Below, in pieces: positions 9,994-17,741 of a stretch of 64,000 bases of DNA. Made by a program: the position numbers and the translations under genes. A model generated the notes under the pieces. It was not told where the DNA came from and did no database searches. It saw only the letters and a program-made list of their open reading frames with translations. Each line of letters starts with the position of its first letter. The stretch's first letter is position 1. The DNA comes from Pseudonocardia parietis. Its GTDB lineage: Bacteria; Actinomycetota; Actinomycetes; Mycobacteriales; Pseudonocardiaceae. The DNA is taken from NCBI RefSeq assembly GCF_017876315.1, contig NZ_JAGINU010000001.1, forward strand, positions 7,192,001 to 7,256,000. Direction: 5' to 3'.

Positions 9994-10935
9994 GTGCACC
10001 AGCAGGCTCCCGACCGGGTCCGGCAGCCGGACCACGAGGACCCGGAGGCGCCGAGGCGTCGTCGCTGGCCGACGATCCTGGGGTCCGTGGTCGCCGTCGG
10101 GGCGCTGGCCGGGATGGTCGGGCTGGCCGCGAACGCCGATCTGCTCGGCGGCGGACCGGACAGCGCGCCGCCGGCCCCGCAGCCGAGTGCCGCGCCGCCC
10201 GCGCCCGCGCCGGGCGGGATGCGCGACCAGGAGCGACCCGACCAGGTCGCGGTGCTGGACCCGGCGTCGCGTTCGGACGCCGAGGCCGCCGTCCGCAAAG
10301 GCTGGCAGCTGGTCGCCGGCGACGAGTTCGACGGCGCAGCGCTCGACCCGGCCCGGTGGGCGGCCTACACCGGGGACACCACCGGCGGTGTCGGACGGCA
10401 CCGGGCCGAGAACCTCTCGGTCCGGGACGGCCAGCTGATCCTCACCAGCCGTGGGCTGACCTCGGCCGGCCTGCACTGGAAGGGCGGCATGCAGTACGGC
10501 CGCTGGGAGATCCGGGCGAAGACCAACCCCGGGACCGGGTACGGCGACGTCGCGCTGCTCTGGCCGGTCGCCGAGGACTGGCCCGAGGGCGGCGAGCTCA
10601 ACTTCATGGAGATCCCGAAGGGCGACCGCTCCGAGACGCACACGATCGTGCACTACGGCGAGGACAACAGCCAGGTCGGCAAGTCGATCCGGGGCGACTT
10701 CACGCAGTGGCACAACTACGCCGTCGAGTGGCTGCCGGACCGGGTCGTGTTCTACATCGACGGCCAGGAGGTCTTCCGGACCACCGACCTGGAGAAGATC
10801 CCGCCGCGCCCGATGCACCTGGCGATGCAGCAGGACATCGGCCCGTACGGCAAGGACTGGATCCCACCGCTCGACGAGACCTCGCCCGAGACGCTCGACT
10901 TCCAGGTGGACTGGGTGCGGATCTACGCACCGTGA
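9994..10935 (+). CDS. GH16-family protein with altered catalytic motif, membrane-anchored
   Basis: This 313-residue protein is a second GH16 domain protein (about 95-313). A basic N-terminus is followed by a transmembrane signal-anchor (about 28-50, TILGSVVAVGALAGMVGLAA). The catalytic strand reads GELNFMEI: both glutamates are kept but the central Asp of ExDxxE is Asn, which should lower activity or change specificity. GTG 9994 is chosen because GAGGAGG lies at 9981-9987; an in-frame TTG at 9970 is less likely. It is 74 bp after the first GH16 gene and probably arose by duplication, although the two now differ greatly. Confidence 0.85.
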   Translation: MHQQAPDRVRQPDHEDPEAPRRRRWPTILGSVVAVGALAGMVGLAANADLLGGGPDSAPPAPQPSAAPPAPAPGGMRDQERPDQVAVLDPASRSDAEAAVRKGWQLVAGDEFDGAALDPARWAAYTGDTTGGVGRHRAENLSVRDGQLILTSRGLTSAGLHWKGGMQYGRWEIRAKTNPGTGYGDVALLWPVAEDWPEGGELNFMEIPKGDRSETHTIVHYGEDNSQVGKSIRGDFTQWHNYAVEWLPDRVVFYIDGQEVFRTTDLEKIPPRPMHLAMQQDIGPYGKDWIPPLDETSPETLDFQVDWVRIYAP

Positions 10936-10993
10936 GGACGGGTCACCTCGTCCCTGCTCGGCGGCGGGCCGGGGTGACCGACGCAAAGAAGAG

Positions 10994-11025
10994 GGCCCCG
11001 GCTCCTGTAGGAGCCGGGGCCTTCT
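10994..11025. terminator. Terminator between convergent genes
   Basis: A 13-bp perfect stem (10994-11006 with 11009-11021) is followed on the plus strand by a short T/C tract (TTCTCC). It lies 58 bp after the second GH16 gene and upstream of the permease 3' end, so it can serve both strands. Confidence 0.8.
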
Positions 11026-11074
11026 CCTGTCCCGAACTGACGCGCCGCTCCCACCACGAAGCGACGAGTAGAAG

Positions 11075-11093
11075 TTAGCTCAGGCTTGCCTTA
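11075..11093. promoter_or_regulatory. IdeR/DmdR-type iron-box-like site
   Basis: TTAGCTCAGGCTTGCCTTA matches the 19-bp actinobacterial iron box TTAGGTTAGGCTAACCTAA at 14 of 19 positions. It lies between the 3' ends of two convergent genes, with no gene start next to it, so it does not control either neighbour from a normal promoter position. Confidence 0.5.
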
Positions 11094-11110
11094 CTACGCA
11101 AGCCCTTCAC

Positions 11111-12544
11111 CTAACCGAGCAGCTCCCGCAGCGGCCCCACACCGAAGTACCCGACGAACAACGCCGCGACCACCCACATCAGCGGGTGCACCTGCTTGGC
11201 CCGCCCGGTCGCCGCGGCGAGCACCACGTAGCTGATGAAGCCGGCGCCGATGCCGTTCGCGATCGAGTACGTGAACGGCATGATGGTCACGGTCAGGAAC
11301 ACCGGGATCGCGGTCTGCAGCTCGTCGATCCTGATCGAGGTGATCTGCCGGAACATCAGTGCGCCCACGACGACGAGCGCGGGGGCGGCCGCCTCGACCG
11401 GCACGATCGCGTACAGCGGCGTGAAGAACATCGCCAGCAGGAACAGCACGCCGGTCAGCACGTTCGCCAGGCCGGTCCGGGCACCCTCGGCGATACCCGC
11501 GGCGGACTCCACGAACAGCGTGTTCGACGACGCGGACCCGGCACCGCCCGCGACCGCGCCCGCCCCCTCGACCACCAGCGCCTTCCCGACGTTCGGGAGT
11601 TTGCCGTCGTCGTCGGTCAGCCCGGCCTGCTTGCCGAGTCCGGTCAGCGTGCCCATGGCGTCGAAGAAGTTCGCGAGCACCAGGGTGAAGATCAGCAGGA
11701 CGACGGTGATCAGGTCGAGCCGGGCGAAGGCCCCGAACGAGACCTGGCCGACCAGGGAGAGGTCCGGCAGTCCGACGACCTGGTCGGGCAGCGTCGGGAC
11801 GGCGAGCGACCAGCCCCTCGGGTTGTCCGGCCCGGACGACCCGACCTGGGCGAACGCCTCGATGACGATCGCGATGATCGTGTTGATCACGACGCCGATC
11901 AGGATCCCGGCCCGCACCCCGCGCGCCACCAGCACACCGACGATCAGCAGCCCGAGGACGAACACGAACGTCGGCCAGGACGCGATGGAGCCGTCGATGC
12001 CCAGCCCGACCGGCACGGTGGTGTTGGCCGCGTCCGGCAGCCGGCGGACGAACCCGGAGTCCACGAGGCCGATCATCGCGATGAAGGCGCCGATGCCGAC
12101 CGCGATCGCCGTCTTCAGTTCCCCGGGTACGGCGTTGAACACCGCCGTCCGGAAGCCGGTGACGGCGAGGAGCACGATGATGATGCCGTCGATGACGACC
12201 AGGCCCATCGCCTCCGGCCAGGTCATCATCGGGGCGATGGTCACCGCGAGCAGCGTGTTGATCCCCAGGCCGGTGGCGATCGCGAACGGGTAGTTCGCCA
12301 GCACCCCGAACAGGATCGTCATCACGCCCGCGACCAGGGCGGTCACGGCGGCGACCTGGGCCACCGGCAGGATCCCGCCGAGCGCGTCGGTCTTCGCCGA
12401 CGGGTCGGTCGCGGTGACGCTGCCGAGGATCAGCGGGTTCAGCACGATGATGTAGGCCATCGCCATGAAGGTGACGAGGCCTCCGCGAAGCTCCCGGGGG
12501 ATGGTGGAGCCGCGTTCGGAGACACGGAAGAAACGCTCGATCAC
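11111..12544 (-). CDS. NCS2-family (AzgA-like) purine permease
   Basis: This 477-residue polytopic inner-membrane protein belongs to the NCS2/AzgA group, which imports hypoxanthine, guanine or adenine by proton symport. Conserved family segments include GLVTFMAMAYIIVLNPLIL near the N-terminus, ATGLGINTLLAVTIA, the DAMGTLTGLGKQAGL motif around residue 300 and the SSNTLFVESAAGIAEGARTGLANV block around 345. About 12-14 membrane spans are visible. Exact substrate is not evident. The gene is divergent from DUF2530 with only 65 bp between, and I see no purine riboswitch upstream. Confidence 0.88.
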   Translation of the reverse strand: MIERFFRVSERGSTIPRELRGGLVTFMAMAYIIVLNPLILGSVTATDPSAKTDALGGILPVAQVAAVTALVAGVMTILFGVLANYPFAIATGLGINTLLAVTIAPMMTWPEAMGLVVIDGIIIVLLAVTGFRTAVFNAVPGELKTAIAVGIGAFIAMIGLVDSGFVRRLPDAANTTVPVGLGIDGSIASWPTFVFVLGLLIVGVLVARGVRAGILIGVVINTIIAIVIEAFAQVGSSGPDNPRGWSLAVPTLPDQVVGLPDLSLVGQVSFGAFARLDLITVVLLIFTLVLANFFDAMGTLTGLGKQAGLTDDDGKLPNVGKALVVEGAGAVAGGAGSASSNTLFVESAAGIAEGARTGLANVLTGVLFLLAMFFTPLYAIVPVEAAAPALVVVGALMFRQITSIRIDELQTAIPVFLTVTIMPFTYSIANGIGAGFISYVVLAAATGRAKQVHPLMWVVAALFVGYFGVGPLRELLG

Positions 12545-12609
12545 GGCGACACCCTAGACGTGGCGCAACGATGGGCTTGCCGCCCGTGCACCGGTTAGGC
12601 TATGGAGCC

Positions 12610-12903
12610 GTGACGGCACCCGGACCCGACGACCCCCCACCTCCGCCGCCACTCCGGCCACGGTTCTACGAGGCGCCGCCGGTGATCGTCGGCGGGATGC
12701 TGCTGTGGGCGGCCGCCGCGGGGATCGCCCTGCTCGTCGCGGTCCTGAACGGGAACCCACCGGGAGAGCTGTTCTGGACCTGCGTCGCGGGCACCGGTGT
12801 CGGACTGCTCGGCGCCCTGCTCTTCACCGCCCAGCGGGCCGCCGCCCGCCGGGGCGACCGATCGGCACAGCGAGGCGTGGAACCGGGCCGGCGCCTGTCG
12901 TGA
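12610..12903 (+). CDS. DUF2530 membrane protein
   Basis: The 97-residue protein has a proline-rich N-terminus (about 1-20), then two transmembrane segments: VIVGGMLLWAAAAGIALLVAVL and, after a short NGNPPGELFWTC turn, GTGVGLLGALLFTAQ. A basic tail follows. This arrangement matches the small actinobacterial DUF2530 family, whose role is unknown. GTG 12610 was chosen since the upstream part of the frame is not family-like. The SDR gene starts 34 bp later on the same strand. Confidence 0.75.
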   Translation: MTAPGPDDPPPPPPLRPRFYEAPPVIVGGMLLWAAAAGIALLVAVLNGNPPGELFWTCVAGTGVGLLGALLFTAQRAAARRGDRSAQRGVEPGRRLS

Positions 12904-12937
12904 GACACCCGTCCGGCGCGGCCTAGGCTGGGCGACC

Positions 12938-13681
12938 ATGACCGCCGCGAACGACCGTCCGACCGCCGTCGTCACCGGGGCCTCCTCCGGGATCGGTGCC
13001 GCCACCGCCCGTCACCTGGGCGCCGCCGGGTTCCATGTCGTCCTCGGGGCCCGCCGGGTCGAGCGCTGCGCGGAGATCGCCGCGGAGATCGGCGGCACCG
13101 CACTGCCGCTCGACGTCACCGACGCCGGCTCCGTACGGGCCTTCGACGAGGCGGTCCCGCAGGCGAAGCTGCTGGTCAACAACGCCGGCGGGGCCAAGGG
13201 CCTGCAGCCCGTCGCGGAGGCCGACGAGGACGACTGGCGCTGGATGTGGGAGACGAACGTCCTCGGGACGCTGCGCCTGACCAAGGCGTTCCTGCCGAAG
13301 CTGGAGGCCTCCGGGGACGGGCACGTCGTCACCGTCACCTCGATCGCCGCGCTCGACTTCTACGACAACGGAGCCGGCTACACCGCGGCCAAGCACGCCC
13401 AGGCGATGCTGCACCGCACGCTGCGCGGCGAGCTGCTGGGCCGACCGATCCGGATCACCGAGATCGCCCCGGGCATGGTGGAGACGGAGTTCTCCGAGGT
13501 CCGGTTCGGTGGCGACGCCGAGCGGGCGGCGAAGGTCTACGAGGGACTGACCCCGCTGACCGCCGACGACGTCGCGGACACCATCACCTTCGCCGCCACC
13601 CGACCGGCGCACGTCAACATCGACCAGATCGTGCTGAAGCCCCGCGACCAGGCGTCCGGGACGCGGCGGCACCGGCGCTAG
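12938..13681 (+). CDS. SDR-family oxidoreductase (YdfG-like serine/3-hydroxy acid dehydrogenase type)
   Basis: This 247-residue classical short-chain dehydrogenase has the nucleotide-binding motif TGASSGIG near residue 14 and NNAGGAKG near 84. The catalytic Ser lies in VTVTSIAAL, and Tyr and Lys in GYTAAK. The segments ITEIAPGMVETEFSEVRF and a C-terminal INIDQIV-like motif (HVNIDQIVLKP) resemble YdfG/NADP-dependent 3-hydroxy acid dehydrogenases. Substrate is uncertain. Its stop overlaps the stop of the following convergent small gene by 4 bp through a CTAG palindrome. Confidence 0.8.
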   Translation: MTAANDRPTAVVTGASSGIGAATARHLGAAGFHVVLGARRVERCAEIAAEIGGTALPLDVTDAGSVRAFDEAVPQAKLLVNNAGGAKGLQPVAEADEDDWRWMWETNVLGTLRLTKAFLPKLEASGDGHVVTVTSIAALDFYDNGAGYTAAKHAQAMLHRTLRGELLGRPIRITEIAPGMVETEFSEVRFGGDAERAAKVYEGLTPLTADDVADTITFAATRPAHVNIDQIVLKPRDQASGTRRHRR

Positions 13682-13872
13682 AGGGTCTCCTCGGACCGGC
13701 GGCGCTGGTCGGCGTCGTCGGCCGGTTCGTCGCCGGCCAGCGCGCCGGCGATCCGCTGCTCGGACTCGAACAGGATCTCCTCCGCGTCGGGGTCGGTGCC
13801 GCGCTCCTCCGGGAGCGGCGTGCGGGTCCGGGCGCCGTCGGCGGGTACGTCGGGGTTCTCGGGAGCGGTCAT
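13678..13872 (-). CDS. Small acidic hypothetical protein
   Basis: A 64-residue acidic, probably disordered protein begins MTAPENPDVPADGARTR and ends QRRRSEETL, with one likely helix (EEILFESEQRIAGAL). It is probably co-transcribed after murB, 43 bp downstream of the murB stop. An upstream in-frame start (13905) would add 11 residues. I recognise no family. Confidence 0.5.
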   Translation of the reverse strand: MTAPENPDVPADGARTRTPLPEERGTDPDAEEILFESEQRIAGALAGDEPADDADQRRRSEETL

Positions 13873-13915
13873 GCCGCCGGGATACCCGTTTGGTTCCGTC
13901 CCCACGCGGGGGCCG

Positions 13916-14962
13916 TCAGAGGTGGCAGTTCACCAGGACGGGCTCGGGGCGCAGCACGACACCGAACCGGTCCGCGACGCCGTCGCGCACCTCCCGGGCC
14001 AGCGCCAGCAGGTCCGCGGTCGTGCCGCCCCCGCGATGGGTCAGGGCGAGCACGTGCCGGGTCGACAGCGACACCCGCCCGCCCGGTCCGGTGTGCCCGC
14101 GGGCGAAGCCGGCGTTCTGGATCAGTCCGGCGGCCGACAGCTTGACCCGGTCCGCGCCGGCGGGCCAGGCGGCCAGCCCGTCGATCACGGGGGCGTCGGC
14201 GGCGGGCAGGATCGGGTTGGTGAAGAACGAGCCGGCCGACCAGGTGTCGTGGTCGGCCGCGTCGAGGACCATGCCCTTGCCACGGCGCAGGCCCAGTACC
14301 GCCTCCCGCGCGGCCGCCGGGTCGACCCGCGACTCCGGTGTGACGCCGAGGGTGCGGGCCAGTTCGGCGTAGCGGATCGGGGCGGAGCCGCCGTCGGCGC
14401 GCAGGGCGAACCGGACGCGCAGCACGATCGCGTCGTCGTTGCCCTTGAGGACGCTGGTCCGGTAGGCCAGCCCCAGCTCGGACGCGGGCACGTGCTCGCG
14501 GACGATGCCGGCGCGGCGGTCGTAGAGGTCGACGTCGACGAGCAGGTCGGCCACCTCGACGCCGTAGGCACCGACGTTCTGCACCGGCGTCGCACCGGTC
14601 CGCCCCGGGATCCCGGACAGGCACTCCAGCCCGCCCAGGCCCTCCGCGACGGTCGCGGCGACGGCGTCGTCCCAGTCCTCGCCGGCGTCGACCGTCACCA
14701 CGACGGCGTCCCCGGCACGCTCGTACGACAGGCCCCGGCCCGCGAGGAGGACGGCGGTGCCGTCGAACCCGTCGTCCGCGACGACCAGGTTGGAACCGCC
14801 GCCGACCAGCAGCACCGGCTCACCGGCGGCATCGGCGGAACCGACGGCGTCGACCACCTCGTCCGCGCCCTCGGCGCGCAGGACCCGGCCCGCCGGCCCA
14901 CCCAACCGCAGGGTCGTGTGGACACTCAGCCGGGGATCGGTGGTCGTCGCCGCAGCACGCAC
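13916..14962 (-). CDS. murB: UDP-N-acetylmuramate dehydrogenase (MurB)
   Basis: MurB is the FAD- and NADPH-dependent cytoplasmic enzyme that reduces UDP-GlcNAc-enolpyruvate to UDP-MurNAc in peptidoglycan synthesis. The 348-residue protein has the FAD-binding block VLLVGGGSNLVVAD (about 50), GLECLSGIPGRTGATP and QNVGAYG (about 110-130), and the catalytic serine in AGSFFTNP (about 242). The final catalytic glutamate is in PEPVLVN near the C-terminus. All key residues of type I MurB are intact. It is divergent from DUF2505 with only 23 bp between the starts, so the promoters must overlap or a leaderless transcript is used. Confidence 0.93.
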   Translation of the reverse strand: MRAAATTTDPRLSVHTTLRLGGPAGRVLRAEGADEVVDAVGSADAAGEPVLLVGGGSNLVVADDGFDGTAVLLAGRGLSYERAGDAVVVTVDAGEDWDDAVAATVAEGLGGLECLSGIPGRTGATPVQNVGAYGVEVADLLVDVDLYDRRAGIVREHVPASELGLAYRTSVLKGNDDAIVLRVRFALRADGGSAPIRYAELARTLGVTPESRVDPAAAREAVLGLRRGKGMVLDAADHDTWSAGSFFTNPILPAADAPVIDGLAAWPAGADRVKLSAAGLIQNAGFARGHTGPGGRVSLSTRHVLALTHRGGGTTADLLALAREVRDGVADRFGVVLRPEPVLVNCHL

Positions 14963-14985
14963 ACCGCCAACGGTAACCTGCGCCC

Positions 14986-15483
14986 ATGCCGCGCTCGCTC
15001 GACTACCGCGCCACGTCCCCGCACCCCGCCGAGAAGGTCTATGCGGCGATGGTGGACCGGGACCTGCTCGAACAGCAGCTGCGGCACCTGGGCGGGCCCG
15101 GCGCGGGGGTCACCGAGTACGAGACCACCGCGGACGGCGTGCGCTACACCCTGCGGCACGGCATTCCGGCCGAGCACCTGCCGTCGGTCGTCACGTCGTT
15201 CGTGCCGGGCGGCAACCTGAAGATCGACCGCACCGAGCAGTGGCGGGCGGGTGACGCCGGTGTCTACGACGGCACCGGGACGGTGCAGGTCGTCGGCACC
15301 CCCGCGACGGCACGGTCGGTGATGCGGATCGCCGACGTCGAGGGTGGCTCCGAGGTGCGGATCAAGGCGGAGGTCACGGTGAAGGTGCCGCTGGTCGGCG
15401 CGAAGATCGAGGAGGCGGTCGCCGGGCAGATCGAGCAGCTGCTCGAGGCCGAGACCCAGTTCACCCTGAGCCACGTCTCATGA
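14986..15483 (+). CDS. DUF2505 (SRPBCC-like) protein
   Basis: The 165-residue protein matches the actinobacterial DUF2505 family, which has an SRPBCC/START-like fold predicted to bind a hydrophobic ligand. It begins MPRSLDYRATSPHPAEKVY and keeps the PSVVTSFVPGGNLKIDRTEQW and VKVPLVGAKIEEAVAGQIEQLLEAE blocks; the latter is the C-terminal helix. Function is unknown. The ATGA overlap with purU (4 bp) shows translational coupling. Confidence 0.8.
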   Translation: MPRSLDYRATSPHPAEKVYAAMVDRDLLEQQLRHLGGPGAGVTEYETTADGVRYTLRHGIPAEHLPSVVTSFVPGGNLKIDRTEQWRAGDAGVYDGTGTVQVVGTPATARSVMRIADVEGGSEVRIKAEVTVKVPLVGAKIEEAVAGQIEQLLEAETQFTLSHVS

Positions 15484-16361
15484 GCTCCGGCCGCCACTAC
15501 GTCATCACCCTGTCCTGCCCGGACCGCACCGGCATCGTCGCGCGCCTCGGCGCGTTCCTCGCCGAGCTCGGTGCCTCGATCACCGAGGCCGCCTACCACG
15601 CCGACGTCGAGGCCGGGGTGTTCTGCACCCGCCAGGTCGTGGACGCCGCGTCGGTGCCCTGCGACGTCGACGAGCTCCGTGAGCGGTTCGCCCCGGTCGC
15701 CGAGGAGCTCGGTGGCGAGCACCGGATCTCCGACACGGGTGTGCGCAAACGCGCGGTGCTGCTGGTGACGAAGGACCAGCACTGCCTGCACGACCTGCTC
15801 GGCCGCGTGTGGACCGGCGAGCTCCCGGTGGAGATCACCAAGGTGATCGGCAACCACGCCTCGCTGGAGCCGATCGTGACCGCGCACGGCGTGGAGTTCG
15901 CGCACGTGCCGTTCCCCGCCGCCGGGGATCCCCACCGCGAGCAGGGCAAGGTCACCGCGTTCGAGGAGATCCGCAAGCTGGTCGACGCCGACTCCCCGGA
16001 CGCGATCGTGCTGGCCCGGTTCATGCAGATCCTGCCCGCGCACCTGTGCGAGGCCTGGGCCGGGCGGGCGATCAACATCCACCACAGCTTCCTGCCGTCG
16101 TTCGCCGGGGCGCGGCCCTACCACCAGGCGTTCCGGCGCGGGGTGAAGCTGATCGGCGCGACCTGCCACTACGCCACCGCCGACCTGGACGCCGGTCCGA
16201 TCATCGAGCAGGACGTCATCCGGGTCGACCACGGCGACGCCGCCGCCGACATGGTGCGACGGGGCCGGGACATCGAACGCCTGGTCCTGGCCCGGGGCCT
16301 GCGCTGGCACCTGGAGGACCGGGTCCTGATCCAGGGCAACCGGACCGTCGTCTTCCGCTGA
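15480..16361 (+). CDS. purU: Formyltetrahydrofolate deformylase
   Basis: PurU hydrolyses 10-formyl-THF to formate and THF, supplying formate for purine synthesis and balancing one-carbon pools. The 293-residue protein has an N-terminal ACT domain (about 5-90, beginning YVITLSCPDRTGIVARLG). The catalytic domain contains the formyl-transferase signature ARFMQILP and INIHHSFLPSFAGARPY; the HxSxLPxFxG motif carries the catalytic His. An Asp in the downstream LDAGPIIEQD segment completes the site. Nothing essential is missing. Confidence 0.93.
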   Translation: MSSGRHYVITLSCPDRTGIVARLGAFLAELGASITEAAYHADVEAGVFCTRQVVDAASVPCDVDELRERFAPVAEELGGEHRISDTGVRKRAVLLVTKDQHCLHDLLGRVWTGELPVEITKVIGNHASLEPIVTAHGVEFAHVPFPAAGDPHREQGKVTAFEEIRKLVDADSPDAIVLARFMQILPAHLCEAWAGRAINIHHSFLPSFAGARPYHQAFRRGVKLIGATCHYATADLDAGPIIEQDVIRVDHGDAAADMVRRGRDIERLVLARGLRWHLEDRVLIQGNRTVVFR

Positions 16362-16547
16362 CCCGGCCCGCCGCCGCGCCGTGCTCCGCTGGGCCCTCCC
16401 CCGGGCCCTTCCCCCGCACCCCGCCGGGCCCTCCGCCACACCCGGCCGTGCCGTGCCTCCCCGCAGCACCCGTCCGTGCCGTGCCTTCCCCACCGCACCC
16501 GTCCCGCGCCCCGTCCCCTCCCGCACCCCGCCTCGCCGCGCGTTCCC
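16362..16547. other. C-rich low-complexity intergenic DNA
   Basis: This stretch is almost purely C/G on the plus strand, dominated by short CCGTGCC and CCCCGC runs, with a CGTGCCGTGCCT-type unit repeated around 16455-16485. No ribosome-binding site or family-like peptide appears in any frame. It separates purU from the first 60-bp repeat. Confidence 0.5.
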
Positions 16548-16607
16548 GCCGAGATGCGGATCAGGGCGATTTGTCGATCTCTCCCGAGCCCTGAGCTGCA
16601 TCTCGAC
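16548..16607. repeat. 60-bp palindromic direct repeat, left copy
   Basis: This unit is 52/60 identical to 17556-17615. It is itself an imperfect hairpin: 18-nt arms (16 of 18 paired) begin CGAGATGC and end GCATCTCG, around a conserved core ATTTGTCGATCTCTC. It lies 80 bp before the DUF559 gene. Confidence 0.85.
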
Positions 16608-16687
16608 GGGATGCTGAGCGATTCGCGATGGGGACGGGACCGTGCGACTCCGCCGTGCCCCGGACCGCCGTGGCGCAACATCGGCGG

Positions 16688-17602
16688 ATGACGGTTCCGG
16701 GCTGGCCCGAGGTGTTCCGCGGAACGCAGGCGATCGCCGCGGGACTCGTGACCCGCGGGCGGCTGCGCGGTCCGGAGTTCCAACGTCTACTGCCCGACAC
16801 GTACGCCCCGGCCGGACCTGTCGATCTTCGACTGCGGTCGCTCGCGGCGTACCTGTGGGCCGGCCCGGGTGCCGTGCTGTGCGGATATTCGGCCGCCGAG
16901 CTCCTGGGGGCGTCGTGTGCCTCGATCGGAGCGCCGGCCGAGGTCGTCGTGACGGCCGGACGCGCCGGAGCACGGTCGAGGCAGGGGGTCATCGTGCGGC
17001 GCGACGTCCTGCACCCGGGTGAGATCACCGAGGTGGACGGGGTCCGGGTCACCAGCCGGATGCGCACGGCGTTCGACCTGGCTCGGTGGCGGTCGCCGAC
17101 CGAGGGCATCGTCGCGGTGGACGCGCTCGCCCGCGGGGCGTTCGCACCGGACCTGCTGCTGAACTTCACGGTCCGCTATGCCGGGCTGCGTGGCGTGCGG
17201 AAGATTCTCGATGCCCTGACCTGGGCCGACGCCCGCTCCGGATCCCCACCGGAGACCCGATTGCGGCTACTCCTGGTGCGTGCCGGACTGCCCCGCCCGG
17301 TCCCGCAGCACCCGGTTCTCGACGACGAGCGGCGCCGCGCGCTCTGGCTCGACCTCGCCTGGCCGGAGCACCGGCTCGCCGTCGAGTACGACGGTGATGA
17401 CCATTTCGCGACTCCGGAGAAGGCGCGCGCCGACGCGCAGCGCCACACCCGGCTCGTCGCCGCCGGCTGGCGGGTCCTGCGTTATACCGCCCACGAGATG
17501 CGGCACGAGCCGGACCGCATCGTCGCCGAGGTCCGCCGCGCCCTCGGCCTTCCTCGCCGAGATGCACGTCAGCGGGATTTGTCGATCTCTCACGACCCCT
17601 GA
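16688..17602 (+). CDS. DUF559 endonuclease-like protein
   Basis: This 304-residue protein belongs to the actinobacterial DUF559/Vsr-like group. An N-terminal helix-turn-helix-like region (about 10-100, AbiEi-like in layout) is followed by a C-terminal PD-(D/E)xK-type nuclease domain (about 200-295). Its core is visible: Asp in LWLDLAWP, the acidic pair in AVEYDGDDHF, and the following RHTRLVAAGWRVLRYT strand-helix. DNA cleavage is inferred, not shown. Its last 14-15 codons are read through the right 60-bp repeat, including the stop. Start ATG 16688 follows weak signals; GTG 16628 is possible. Confidence 0.75.
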   Translation: MTVPGWPEVFRGTQAIAAGLVTRGRLRGPEFQRLLPDTYAPAGPVDLRLRSLAAYLWAGPGAVLCGYSAAELLGASCASIGAPAEVVVTAGRAGARSRQGVIVRRDVLHPGEITEVDGVRVTSRMRTAFDLARWRSPTEGIVAVDALARGAFAPDLLLNFTVRYAGLRGVRKILDALTWADARSGSPPETRLRLLLVRAGLPRPVPQHPVLDDERRRALWLDLAWPEHRLAVEYDGDDHFATPEKARADAQRHTRLVAAGWRVLRYTAHEMRHEPDRIVAEVRRALGLPRRDARQRDLSISHDP

Positions 17603-17615
17603 GCCGCATCTCGAC
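17556..17615. repeat. 60-bp palindromic direct repeat, right copy
   Basis: This direct copy of the unit at 16548-16607 has 8 substitutions, mostly in the outer arms, with the core GATTTGTCGATCTCTC identical. Its left half encodes the C-terminus of the DUF559 protein (RRDARQRDLSISHDP and stop). Copy-to-copy distance is 1008 bp. Confidence 0.85.
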
Positions 17616-17677
17616 GAGGACGATCCGTGCCCGGACGGATCTTCGGCGGGCGGACCAGGCGGGGGCCGGACGGCACC

Positions 17678-17712
17678 GAGCGCCCGCCCCACGGTGTACG
17701 GGACGGGCGCTC
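17678..17712 (-). terminator. Probable lon terminator
   Basis: A 9-bp perfect stem (17678-17686 with 17704-17712) with possible extra C:G pairs inside the loop lies 29 bp beyond the lon stop. No T-tract is present. Confidence 0.55.
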
Positions 17713-17741
17713 GGACGGGCGGGACGGGCGGACCCGGCGGG

